Of a stretch of 64,000 nt of DNA, positions 25,644-32,786 are shown piece by piece (positions within the stretch are counted from its first letter, which is position 1; every line of letters starts with the position of its first letter). A program made the position numbers and the translations under genes. A model generated the notes under the pieces. It saw only the letters and a list, made by a program, of their open reading frames with translations, was not told the DNA's origin and did not search any database. Source of the DNA: JABGQS01 sp963674545 (lineage in GTDB: Bacteria > Bacillota > Clostridia > Christensenellales > SZUA-584); contig CAXXFB010000001.1 in the NCBI GenBank assembly GCA_963674545.2, forward strand, positions 2,542,001 through 2,606,000, read 5' to 3'.

Positions 25644-26570
25644 TTAATATCTTATATCGCTGCCTGCAAACATTATTTTAAGTGCAGTGTTTTTGTCCAT
25701 AAGCCTTGAGTGTATCCTGTCGCCGTAACGTTCTTTCAAATCATGGAACGCAAGGTTTGTTACGATGACGGTATGCAATCCTGCCGCTGTACGTTCGTTG
25801 ATAAGGTCGAAGAAATATTCCACAGTTACATTTCTGGTCATAGGCTCTGTGCCCACGTCATCGATAACAAGAAGCGGCACTTCGAATATAGGAGTAAGGT
25901 CTACCGGTTCACCCAGTCTGTCACCGTGGAACAGAGAGAACAAACGGTATGCCGTATAGAACGCCGCCGTATGCCCATGCTCTATTATACGACGCATTAC
26001 GCACTTTGATATAAAGGTTTTGCCAAGGCCGGTCGAGCCGGACAATAGAAGTATAGGTTCGCAGTGCGGGTATGAGTCTGCATATTTCTGCGTGATGTGT
26101 TTTACTTTGAGCATGACGTCCCGCTGAGACTTGCCATTCTGTATCGGCGCATCATCGAACACCAGCGGGTCAAAAAGTTCGAAGCTGATGTCGGTGTCTG
26201 TCAGCCGTGCTGCGTCCAGCTTGTCTTCCAGCACCTTTTTCTTAAAACATTCGCACCTCTTTGTATTATCGAGCGTACCGGTGTCACGGCAGGCTTTGCA
26301 TGAATATATAGGATCAAGATAGTCGGCAGGATAACCGGCGCCTAAAAGCAATAAGTTCTTTTTTTCCCTTAGGTGCCTTATTTCTTCTATGTCAGCGCTG
26401 CCTCCGTCGATGGCGTGCGCAATCATACTGAGTTGCAGCTCGTTTTTACGGTTGTCTATCTGCTCTATCTCCGGGATGGCAGAGTAAACCTGACGCCGTC
26501 TTCTTTCAAGCTCTGCGCTGTTTTTTTGTCTTATCTCGCTGTATTGTGCCAAAACGTCCGTTATGCTCAA
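25644..26570 (-). CDS. DnaC/DnaI-like helicase loader ATPase
   Basis: A AAA+ ATPase of 308 residues that loads replicative helicase in relatives. It has an N-terminal helical part and a zinc-binding group resembling that of DnaI (CKACRDTGTLDNTKRCECF, near residues 90-108). The AAA+ core follows: Walker A GSTGLGKTFISKC near 180, Walker B LLVIDDVGTE near 235, and sensor VIVTNLAFHDLKERYGDRIHSRL at 270-292 with an arginine finger. It sits 2 bp after the DnaD-like gene, the expected partner in Firmicute primosomes. Confidence 0.92.
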   Translation of the reverse strand: MSITDVLAQYSEIRQKNSAELERRRRQVYSAIPEIEQIDNRKNELQLSMIAHAIDGGSADIEEIRHLREKKNLLLLGAGYPADYLDPIYSCKACRDTGTLDNTKRCECFKKKVLEDKLDAARLTDTDISFELFDPLVFDDAPIQNGKSQRDVMLKVKHITQKYADSYPHCEPILLLSGSTGLGKTFISKCVMRRIIEHGHTAAFYTAYRLFSLFHGDRLGEPVDLTPIFEVPLLVIDDVGTEPMTRNVTVEYFFDLINERTAAGLHTVIVTNLAFHDLKERYGDRIHSRLMDKNTALKIMFAGSDIRY

Positions 26571-26572
26571 TA

Positions 26573-27991
26573 TTATTCTCCTTCGTCAGAAAAAAGATCT
26601 ATTGCCAGATGGTCGTAGTTTTCAGTCGGACGTTTGTTGGAGCCGACTGAATCACCGGCGGATTTTCGCTTTTGAGTCTCTTTCTGTGCCTGAGTCACTG
26701 TCTTTACGCCTTTTTCATGCCAGTTTTTAAGCAGCGAGTTGAGATAACTCATCGGCTGGCCTGCAAGAGAGCTTATCTCTGCGGCAAGCAGTATTGCGTT
26801 TGCGCTTATTCCCCACTCTTCGCTCCATGTTGAATACCTTCGTCGCAGTGCGTCGCTGATATGCATTTTTGTTACACCGGCAGCGTCCAGAACAGCGGAA
26901 ACCTTGTTGTCAAGTTTGTGCTGCTTTTGTATATAGTCAGCCGCCTGAGCAGGCGTCTCGATACCGTTGTTGAACCAGTCGGTGAGCATTTCGTCGATAT
27001 ATTTTACAGGCATACGGCCGCGCTTGCCTGCCTGCGCTGCCGCTTTCTCGATTATATCCATGTCGTATCCAAAAGCCGTTGTCCATTTCTGGTATAAAGA
27101 GATATGCTCTGCACTCGGCTTTAAGTTGGTTTCGCCTATAGCGTTGAGTATCTTCTGAATATCCTTTGTTATATTTTCTTTCACGGTTTTCGATTCGCTA
27201 ATAGTTCTGGAAGTGGTCTTGCCCTCTTCTTTAAGGTTATATAGTATGCTGTCAAGATATTTCATGCTGGGGTTGCGTGAAGAAGTCGTGTGTGAACATG
27301 CGGTGCGTATAGCACCCAGCGTGAACCCCCACTGCCGGGTCCACTTTTCAAACAGCGCCGTTTCGTCTTTAGTTGCACGGCGGTTCGTTATGCCAAGCTG
27401 CTCCAAAATCTCGAGTATTCCGGAGTCTTTCTGCTTACTGCGCTCTATGCGTTTTTCGGCCTCTTCCAGCGTATTTATGCCTTCCTCGGCCCATGTTTTT
27501 GCCACCCTGTCAAGATAGGTTATTGAAACACGATTCCCTTTTTTATCAACGCAGTACCGGGCAAGCATAAGCACGACTTTTTTAGGAAGTAAAAAAACCG
27601 TGTTGTAATCGAGTAGTTTAATATAGTCTGCCGGTGAGAGCTGTCTTGAACCAAAGATGTTTTGGAGATCTTGAAAAAACTCGCTTTCGGAATAAAGCTC
27701 GTCAACGTTATCGAGCTTCTTGAATATTCCGAACTCGAAACAAAGCTCGCTCCCGTTGAGTATCTTTACAAAGCCTTTCTTTTGCCAATATTCATACGCT
27801 TCTATGATATCGCTCTCCAGCATCCTAAGGCGTGCACTGAAAACACCAAGGTCAATGGCTTCGTGTCCCTGCGAATACATGAGGCCGTAAAGGTAAGCAG
27901 CAACAAACCCTGCGGGTGCGCCCATGCTGTTTTGTATGAATTCATTGGACACTATTGTGTTCTCAGATTTGTTTTTCAGTTTGAGCTGCAT
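26573..27991 (-). CDS. DnaD domain protein with several C-terminal DnaD repeats
   Basis: Primosome-type protein acting with the DnaC/DnaI-like loader. I place the start at ATG 27991, giving 472 residues, because the GGAGG used for translation lies upstream of it; the longer frame from 28021 would run through that site. The N-terminal part (to about 110) is winged-helix-like. It is followed by about four similar units of roughly 70-90 residues, each with the pattern 'W...G(F/Y)...I..A......S..YLD.IL..W...G'. Examples are YLDRVAKTWAEEGI, WTRQWGFTLGAI with MKYLDSILYNL, WTTAFGYDMDII with VKYIDEMLTDW, and WSEEWGISANAI with MSYLNSLLKNW. One or two units are usual. The C-terminal tail is basic. Confidence 0.88.
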   Translation of the reverse strand: MQLKLKNKSENTIVSNEFIQNSMGAPAGFVAAYLYGLMYSQGHEAIDLGVFSARLRMLESDIIEAYEYWQKKGFVKILNGSELCFEFGIFKKLDNVDELYSESEFFQDLQNIFGSRQLSPADYIKLLDYNTVFLLPKKVVLMLARYCVDKKGNRVSITYLDRVAKTWAEEGINTLEEAEKRIERSKQKDSGILEILEQLGITNRRATKDETALFEKWTRQWGFTLGAIRTACSHTTSSRNPSMKYLDSILYNLKEEGKTTSRTISESKTVKENITKDIQKILNAIGETNLKPSAEHISLYQKWTTAFGYDMDIIEKAAAQAGKRGRMPVKYIDEMLTDWFNNGIETPAQAADYIQKQHKLDNKVSAVLDAAGVTKMHISDALRRRYSTWSEEWGISANAILLAAEISSLAGQPMSYLNSLLKNWHEKGVKTVTQAQKETQKRKSAGDSVGSNKRPTENYDHLAIDLFSDEGE

Positions 27992-28148
27992 TATAGAAAA
28001 ATACCTCCGTAAATGTAACAATATAATACCATATACCGGACCTCTTTGGGATAGTGAAAAAATATTTTTTTAAGCTTTTGTATCGTCTGGACGTATATAT
28101 TATTACATACTGCAAAATCAGCAGACCGGAGACGTTTTTATTTAACAG

Positions 28149-28177
28149 TTGATACAAAAAGTTTTTTTTGTTATACT
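28149..28177 (+). promoter_or_regulatory. Promoter of murA
   Basis: TTGATA (28149-28154), 17 bp, TATACT (28172-28177), 58 bp before the murA ATG. The 214-bp divergent gap also holds the start region of the dnaD unit. Confidence 0.78.
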
Positions 28178-28235
28178 CTAGTGTGCGATTTTAAAATAAG
28201 AAAGGCAAAGGCGCCTGCAAAGGTGTAATAGATAA

Positions 28236-29522
28236 ATGAGAGAAAAGCTTGTTATAAAGGGCGGTAAGCCGCTGATTGGGGAAGTTACCGTTAGCGGTGC
28301 AAAGAACGCAGCCGTGGCGATACTTCCCGCCACTATACTCTGCGAAGGGAAGTGTGATATTGAGAACCTTCCGGATATAGAGGACGTAAGGCTGATTGAC
28401 TACCTTTTATGCCAAATGGGTGCTAAAACCAGTTTTGACGGCGATACCATGAGCATAGATGCAAGTGCGGTGTCAAGTTGGGTAGTAGAAAACGATGCTG
28501 TAAAACGCATGCGTGCTTCATACTACTTGTTAGGAGCGCTGCTTGGACGTTTTGGCAAGGCAGAGGTAAGCTTGCCCGGAGGCTGCGCTATTGGACAGAG
28601 GCCTATAGACCAGCATATCAAAGGCTTCGAGGCGCTTGGTGCAGTAGTCAAGACGGAATATGGGATGCTCAAAGCATATGCACCAAACGGGCTTGTCGGT
28701 ACCGATATTTTCCTCGACATCGTTTCCGTGGGGGCGACTATCAATATAATGCTGGCGGCTGTAAAAGCAAAGGGTAAAACGACTATTGTCAACGCAGCAA
28801 AAGAGCCGCACGTTGTAGATCTAGCCAACTTTCTTAACAGCATGGGAGCAAAAGTAAAAGGCGCAGGAACGGATATCATTCGCATAACAGGTGTAGAAAA
28901 ACTGCACGGATGTTTCTATTCGATCATCCCCGACCAGATAGAAACGGGCACGCTCATGATAGCTGCTGCAGCAACAAGGGGAGACCTTACCATAAAGAAC
29001 GTGATACCAACTCATATGGAGGCGCTTTCAGCTAAGCTTATGGAGATGGGCGTGAACGTGGAAGAGGGCGACGATACAATACGTGTCACCTGTCCGCAGC
29101 GTCCAAAGCATGTAACCATAAAAACGCTGCCATATCCCGGTTTTCCGACCGACCTTCAACAGCCTGCTACAGTGCTTTTGAGCACGGCGGAAGGCGCAAG
29201 CATCATAATAGAGAATATCTTTGAATCCAGGTTCAAGCATATAAACGAAATACGCCGCATGGGCGCCAACGTTTCGATAGACGGAAGAGTATGTGTCGTG
29301 GAAGGTGCAGAGAAACTGACGGGCGCTCCTGTAAGAGCAACGGACCTTCGCGCAGGCGCTGCGCTTGTGGTGGCGGGGCTGATGGCAGACGGTGTAACGG
29401 AGATTTCGGGCGTCAGGTATATAGACCGTGGTTATGACCATATTGAGAGCAAACTAAAGAGCGTTGGAGCGGATATTCATCGTGAACAGATATCCGAAGA
29501 AGACGAGCTGGATTTGTTTTAA
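28236..29522 (+). CDS. murA: UDP-N-acetylglucosamine 1-carboxyvinyltransferase
   Basis: First committed step of peptidoglycan synthesis: transfers enolpyruvyl from PEP to UDP-GlcNAc in the cytoplasm. The 428-residue protein starts with the typical KGGKPLIGEVTVSGAKNAA. The fosfomycin-target loop PGGCAIGQRPIDQHI (about residues 111-125) has the catalytic Cys, so intrinsic fosfomycin resistance by Cys-to-Asp change is not indicated. Further hallmarks are PHVVDLANFLNSMGAKV, YPGFPTDLQQP and ATDLRAGAALVVAGL. Single-gene unit with its own promoter and a short terminator. Confidence 0.97.
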   Translation: MREKLVIKGGKPLIGEVTVSGAKNAAVAILPATILCEGKCDIENLPDIEDVRLIDYLLCQMGAKTSFDGDTMSIDASAVSSWVVENDAVKRMRASYYLLGALLGRFGKAEVSLPGGCAIGQRPIDQHIKGFEALGAVVKTEYGMLKAYAPNGLVGTDIFLDIVSVGATINIMLAAVKAKGKTTIVNAAKEPHVVDLANFLNSMGAKVKGAGTDIIRITGVEKLHGCFYSIIPDQIETGTLMIAAAATRGDLTIKNVIPTHMEALSAKLMEMGVNVEEGDDTIRVTCPQRPKHVTIKTLPYPGFPTDLQQPATVLLSTAEGASIIIENIFESRFKHINEIRRMGANVSIDGRVCVVEGAEKLTGAPVRATDLRAGAALVVAGLMADGVTEISGVRYIDRGYDHIESKLKSVGADIHREQISEEDELDLF

Positions 29523-29552
29523 GCCGGTATTTTACCGGTGTTATATTAAACG

Positions 29553-29581
29553 GACGTATATGTATAAAGTGCGTCTTTTTT
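29553..29581 (+). terminator. Probable terminator of murA
   Basis: GACGTA (29553-29558) pairs with TGCGTC (29570-29575) with one T-G pair, followed by TTTTTT. The stem is short, so strength is moderate. Confidence 0.65.
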
Positions 29582-29591
29582 GTTTAAACAA

Positions 29592-29620
29592 TTGACAAAA
29601 CCCATAATTAATGATAAATT
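29592..29620 (+). promoter_or_regulatory. Promoter of the cold-shock gene
   Basis: TTGACA (29592-29597), 17 bp, TAAATT (29615-29620). It gives a leader of about 125 nt, as is usual for cold-shock mRNAs. Confidence 0.78.
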
Positions 29621-29652
29621 CTTTTTGATTAAGTTACTGTAAAAATGTTCGA

Positions 29653-29727
29653 TGATTTTGCAAGGTGTTACAATAAAGTATTATCCTTAAAAAGTTTTCA
29701 GTATGTTTTGCAAGGATTTAACGATTA
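29653..29727 (+). repeat. Direct repeat in the cold-shock leader
   Basis: TTTTGCAAGG occurs twice in the untranslated leader, about 50 bp apart (near 29656 and 29707), each followed by a similar short run (TGTTAC, ATTTAAC). A role in leader folding or in Csp binding to its own mRNA is inference. Confidence 0.5.
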
Positions 29728-29751
29728 ATTTTTTTAGGAGGTACTTTTTTA

Positions 29752-29949
29752 ATGGAAGGTACAGTAAAGTGGTTTAATGCGGACAAGGGTTATGGATTTA
29801 TCTGCGGAGAAGACGGAGTGGACGTATTCGCTCACTATTCCAAGATCGATTCTGACGGATTCAAAACTCTTGAAGAAGGACAGAAGGTTTCCTTCGATGT
29901 AACGCAGGGACAAAAAGGACCGCAGGCAGAGAACATTACGATTATTTAA
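29752..29949 (+). CDS. Cold-shock protein (CspA family)
   Basis: A 65-residue OB-fold RNA chaperone. RNP1 is KGYGFI (residues 13-18) and RNP2 is VDVFAHYSKI (about 23-32, with the F/H pattern). The start is supported by AGGAGG at 29736-29741. It is a monocistronic unit with a long leader and a good terminator, as expected for a gene controlled at mRNA level. Confidence 0.97.
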   Translation: MEGTVKWFNADKGYGFICGEDGVDVFAHYSKIDSDGFKTLEEGQKVSFDVTQGQKGPQAENITII

Positions 29950-29965
29950 TCGATATCTGAATGCT

Positions 29966-29996
29966 AAAAGCGCTCTAATGCAGGGCGCTTTTTTAA
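29966..29996. terminator. Terminator between cold-shock gene and rlmH
   Basis: AAAAGCGC (29966-29973) pairs with GCGCTTTT (29985-29992), followed by TTAA. A-rich sequence on the left could let it serve rlmH on the other strand too. Confidence 0.85.
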
Positions 29997-30006
29997 TACG
30001 GTTTTA

Positions 30007-30477
30007 TTATTTATGATAAGTTCTGCCGGAGGCAATCATGAACGCACGGTATATCTGTTCGAGCAGCACGATCCTGAAAAGCTGGTGAGGCATAGTCATG
30101 TCTGAAAAAGAAAGTACCAGGTCCGCTTTTTTCTTGAGGTTTTCATGAAGTCCGTGTGAGCCGCCTATGAAAAAAGAAACCTCGCCTGCATCTGTTTTTT
30201 CGCTAAGCAGCCGTGAAAACTTTTCGGACGTCATACGTTTGCCTTCGGGCGATAGCGCAATAAGATATCCCTTACCAGCCAAGAGAAGCTCTTCGCTTTC
30301 TGCGACGCACGCTTTTTCAATGTTTGCCGGTGAAGCGTTCTTCGGCAGCGTATATTCACGCTTTTCTATTGTATTGAGACTGCAGAAAACGCCAAGACGC
30401 TTTGAGTATTCGCCCTGAGCTTGTTTAAAATATTCTTCTTTAAGTTTTCCTATGCATATTATATTTACATTTGACAT
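30007..30477 (-). CDS. rlmH: 23S rRNA (pseudouridine-1915-N3)-methyltransferase
   Basis: A SPOUT methyltransferase acting on helix 69 of 23S rRNA in the assembled ribosome. The 156-residue protein has ICIGKLKEEYFKQAQGEYSKRL at its start, the SAM-knot segment FFIGGSHGLHENL (about 102-114), and the C-terminal PHQLFRIVLLEQIYRAFMI with GRTYHK. All are hallmarks of RlmH. The gene follows yycJ by 1 bp, an order often seen in Firmicutes. Confidence 0.97.
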   Translation of the reverse strand: MSNVNIICIGKLKEEYFKQAQGEYSKRLGVFCSLNTIEKREYTLPKNASPANIEKACVAESEELLLAGKGYLIALSPEGKRMTSEKFSRLLSEKTDAGEVSFFIGGSHGLHENLKKKADLVLSFSDMTMPHQLFRIVLLEQIYRAFMIASGRTYHK

Positions 30478-30478
30478 A

Positions 30479-31273
30479 TCACTTTATATTGAACACCCCG
30501 GTGACGCTGTCCCTAAGCGCCAGGCCGAGGTTTATATCACGCCCGGGCACAAACCCTTCGGTTACGAGCGCATCAGTTACTGTGCGGAAAGCGATCTTCG
30601 CGCTGTTGTTCTCCTGACTCAAATGCCCAAGCAAGATAGAAGATACTCCTGCTGCTGCAAGTCTTATAGCTGCAAGTGCAGCATCGTCGTTGGAAAGATG
30701 TCCGTGCCTGGATCTTATGCGCTGCTTGAGTTTATGCGGATATGAACCATTGAGCAGCATGTCCATGTCGTGGTTAGATTCAAGAAGAACAAGATCGCAC
30801 GAATGAAGCCGGTGTTCTATCTTCTTTGGGAAGTGTCCAAGGTCTGTCGCAATGCCAACTTTTCTTGAGCCGCATGAAAGGCAGTAACCGACGGGATCTG
30901 CAGCATCGTGCGGTGTCTCGAACGGCTCGACCAGAAGGTCGTCTATAAAAAAGTCGGTTTTTGATATCTTTCTTATGTTAGTGGATTTTATTTCGCCTAG
31001 CTTACCATTCGACGCCTGCCATGTGACGGAAGTCGCATATATAGGTATGTTATGCTTTCTTGAAAGTACTCCCGCTCCCTGTATATGGTCGGAGTGTTCA
31101 TGTGTTATGAGTATGGCTTTAAGCTCACTTGCACTCACGCCTATGCTGGAGAGCGCTTGTTCGGTGCGCTTGCCTGAAACTCCGGCGTCAACAAGTATTT
31201 TTGTGCTTTGCGTGCTTATTAATATGGCGTTCCCGGACGAGCCGGAGAACAGCGGTGTGATAGACAATGCCAT
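30479..31273 (-). CDS. yycJ: Metallo-beta-lactamase fold hydrolase, YycJ/WalJ type
   Basis: A 264-residue MBL-fold protein with the double-zinc motif THEHSDHIQG (about residues 57-66), DAGVSGK upstream, and IATDLGHFP and ESNHDMDML as later metal ligands. The YycJ/WalJ subfamily has been proposed to be a 5'-exonuclease linked to cell-wall and replication stress. Here it precedes rlmH without the walRK genes. The promoter lies in the 122-bp gap shared with the divergent cobO-like gene. Confidence 0.9.
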   Translation of the reverse strand: MALSITPLFSGSSGNAILISTQSTKILVDAGVSGKRTEQALSSIGVSASELKAILITHEHSDHIQGAGVLSRKHNIPIYATSVTWQASNGKLGEIKSTNIRKISKTDFFIDDLLVEPFETPHDAADPVGYCLSCGSRKVGIATDLGHFPKKIEHRLHSCDLVLLESNHDMDMLLNGSYPHKLKQRIRSRHGHLSNDDAALAAIRLAAAGVSSILLGHLSQENNSAKIAFRTVTDALVTEGFVPGRDINLGLALRDSVTGVFNIK

Positions 31274-31333
31274 GAGTGTTTCCTTTCGGTTTTCCTGCGT
31301 AATTATAACATAAAAAAACGCTCGCCGCCACGT

Positions 31334-31362
31334 TTGAACATACCGTTTTAATATGTTATTAT
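31334..31362 (+). promoter_or_regulatory. Promoter of the cobO-like gene
   Basis: TTGAAC (31334-31339), 17 bp, TATTAT (31357-31362). The divergent yycJ promoter must overlap this region. Confidence 0.72.
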
Positions 31363-31395
31363 CCGTATAGGAATAAATCTATACGGGATGGTATT

Positions 31396-31911
31396 ATGGA
31401 AGAATCTTATGTACATATATATACTGGCAACGGCAAGGGAAAAACGACTGCTGCTGTAGGGCTGGCTGTGCGTGCTCTGGGCAGCGGCAAAAGCGTGAAG
31501 TTCGTGCAGTTCCTTAAAGGACGCAAGACGGGAGAAATGGACATATTAAAAAAAATGGGCGCAGATTTCTTTCGTGTGTCAGACTGTAAAAAATTTTTTA
31601 ACGCAATGTCGGATGAAGAAAAACGTGATGTTAAAAAGCAGACGCAGGACTTTCTTCCAAATATATTCAGATGGCTGGGTGAAACTGACCTGCTCGTTCT
31701 GGATGAGGTACTGGGTGCGCTGTCGCTGGGTATAATCGAGACAGAACAGATAAAACGTATTATAAATGAGAGAAAAAGAACTGAAGTGGTATTGACAGGC
31801 AGAAACGCACCGCAGGAGCTTATTGAGCTTGCCGACATTGTGACCCGGATGGAACCGGTAAAACACTACTTCGACAAGGGCGTAAAAGCAAGGCGTGGAA
31901 TAGAATTCTAG
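31396..31911 (+). CDS. Cob(I)alamin / cob(I)yrinic acid a,c-diamide adenosyltransferase (CobO/BtuR type)
   Basis: Adds the 5'-deoxyadenosyl group of coenzyme B12. The 171-residue protein starts with the P-loop HIYTGNGKGKTTAAVGLAVRALG, then FVQFLKGRKTGE, the Asp-rich Walker-B-like LLVLDEVLGALSLG, and LTGRNAPQELIELADIVTRM. All are diagnostic of the CobA/CobO/BtuR family. No other cobamide genes are in the window, so it may serve salvage. B12 use fits with the UroD-like protein at the far end, although the two are 30 kb apart. Confidence 0.93.
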   Translation: MEESYVHIYTGNGKGKTTAAVGLAVRALGSGKSVKFVQFLKGRKTGEMDILKKMGADFFRVSDCKKFFNAMSDEEKRDVKKQTQDFLPNIFRWLGETDLLVLDEVLGALSLGIIETEQIKRIINERKRTEVVLTGRNAPQELIELADIVTRMEPVKHYFDKGVKARRGIEF

Positions 31912-31976
31912 TAAAGAATAAGATCACTTAAGACAGAGCGTTTTGTAAAGATACTTTGAACAGACTAAAACAGCCT

Positions 31977-32004
31977 TTGACATTCGGGCGGATAGATATA
32001 TAAT
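31977..32004 (+). promoter_or_regulatory. Promoter upstream of the small Cys-containing gene
   Basis: TTGACA (31977-31982), 16 bp, TATAAT (31999-32004). Confidence 0.8.
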
Positions 32005-32041
32005 AGTAAGTAGATTGAGACGATGTGAAAGAAGGTACGTG

Positions 32042-32449
32042 ATGGGAAACTCTATAAATGATATCCATATTGAAGATTTTCAGAATGTGGTTAATGATCT
32101 GCTTATTCGTAACCGCAGTATTCTTGATATCGTTTCAAAGATACAGACGAGTTCTGGAAGAGTCAACAGGAGCGTTATAAAAGCTGTGACACAGTGCGGC
32201 TGTATAGAGATAGACGGCAAGAAACAGTCTTTTCCGGACGAAGCGAGCATAGAAGAGCTTTCAAAGCTTTTGTCCACGCAGGTAAACGGCAAACTTTGCG
32301 AAAACTGCCAGGCAACTGTTGAAAAGGAAATAGGCGGTGCACTGTTCTATCTGGCAGCGCTTTGCAACACTTTGGGTATCAGCCTTTACGACGTGATATT
32401 AAAGGAAAAAGAAGCGCTGAGCACGCTTGGCAGCTACAGTTTAAGATAA
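32042..32449 (+). CDS. Conserved small protein of unknown function (DUF1573-annotated clostridial type)
   Basis: About 135 residues from ATG 32042, chosen because AGAAGG (32029-32034) precedes it; the frame is open from 32015. The N-terminal half is helical (EDFQNVVNDLLIRNRSILDIVSKIQ), then VNRSVIKAVTQCGCIEIDGKKQ and a C-terminal GKLCENCQATVEKEIGGALFYLAALCNTL. The Cys-x-Cys and Cys-x-x-Cys groups could bind metal. I recall near-identical architecture in clostridial proteins labelled DUF1573 or MazG-like, but the function is not known to me. It has its own promoter. Confidence 0.72.
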   Translation: MGNSINDIHIEDFQNVVNDLLIRNRSILDIVSKIQTSSGRVNRSVIKAVTQCGCIEIDGKKQSFPDEASIEELSKLLSTQVNGKLCENCQATVEKEIGGALFYLAALCNTLGISLYDVILKEKEALSTLGSYSLR

Positions 32450-32561
32450 TTACATTGCATTTATTGATACGGCACATACGAAGCCGTTTAAAAAACAATA
32501 AATCCTTAGAAATTGAAATGATAACCATAGTTAACATTCTTTTAAGATGTCAAAAATGTTA

Positions 32562-32590
32562 TTGACATTCTTATTTATTTGTAGTATTAT
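32562..32590 (+). promoter_or_regulatory. Promoter of rpoB-rpoC
   Basis: TTGACA (32562-32567), 17 bp, TATTAT (32585-32590), predicting a start near 32597. Confidence 0.85.
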
Positions 32591-32596
32591 TGTAGA

Positions 32597-32786
32597 CTGC
32601 GTTAGCAGAGTCAAAATTGGATAATTGCGTCCATTTTTGAAAGCGGTTATACGTGGATACAGGCAGACAAATCCTTTGGCAGTACGGTGAAAAGACGAAT
32701 CTATGAAATGACATCAACAATGCGCTGTTGTCCCATGAAATAGAAAAAATTTAAGTTTAGCATAATAGGAGTGTGGTATTAAATCT
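32597..32786 (+). other. Untranslated leader of rpoB
   Basis: About 190 nt without a convincing gene. It can fold locally: CAACA/TGTTG around 32716-32732, and GTCCA with TGGAT around 32630-32660. There is no U-rich terminator. rplJ and rplL, which usually precede rpoB, are absent, so this leader replaces the usual L10-controlled context. Confidence 0.5.
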
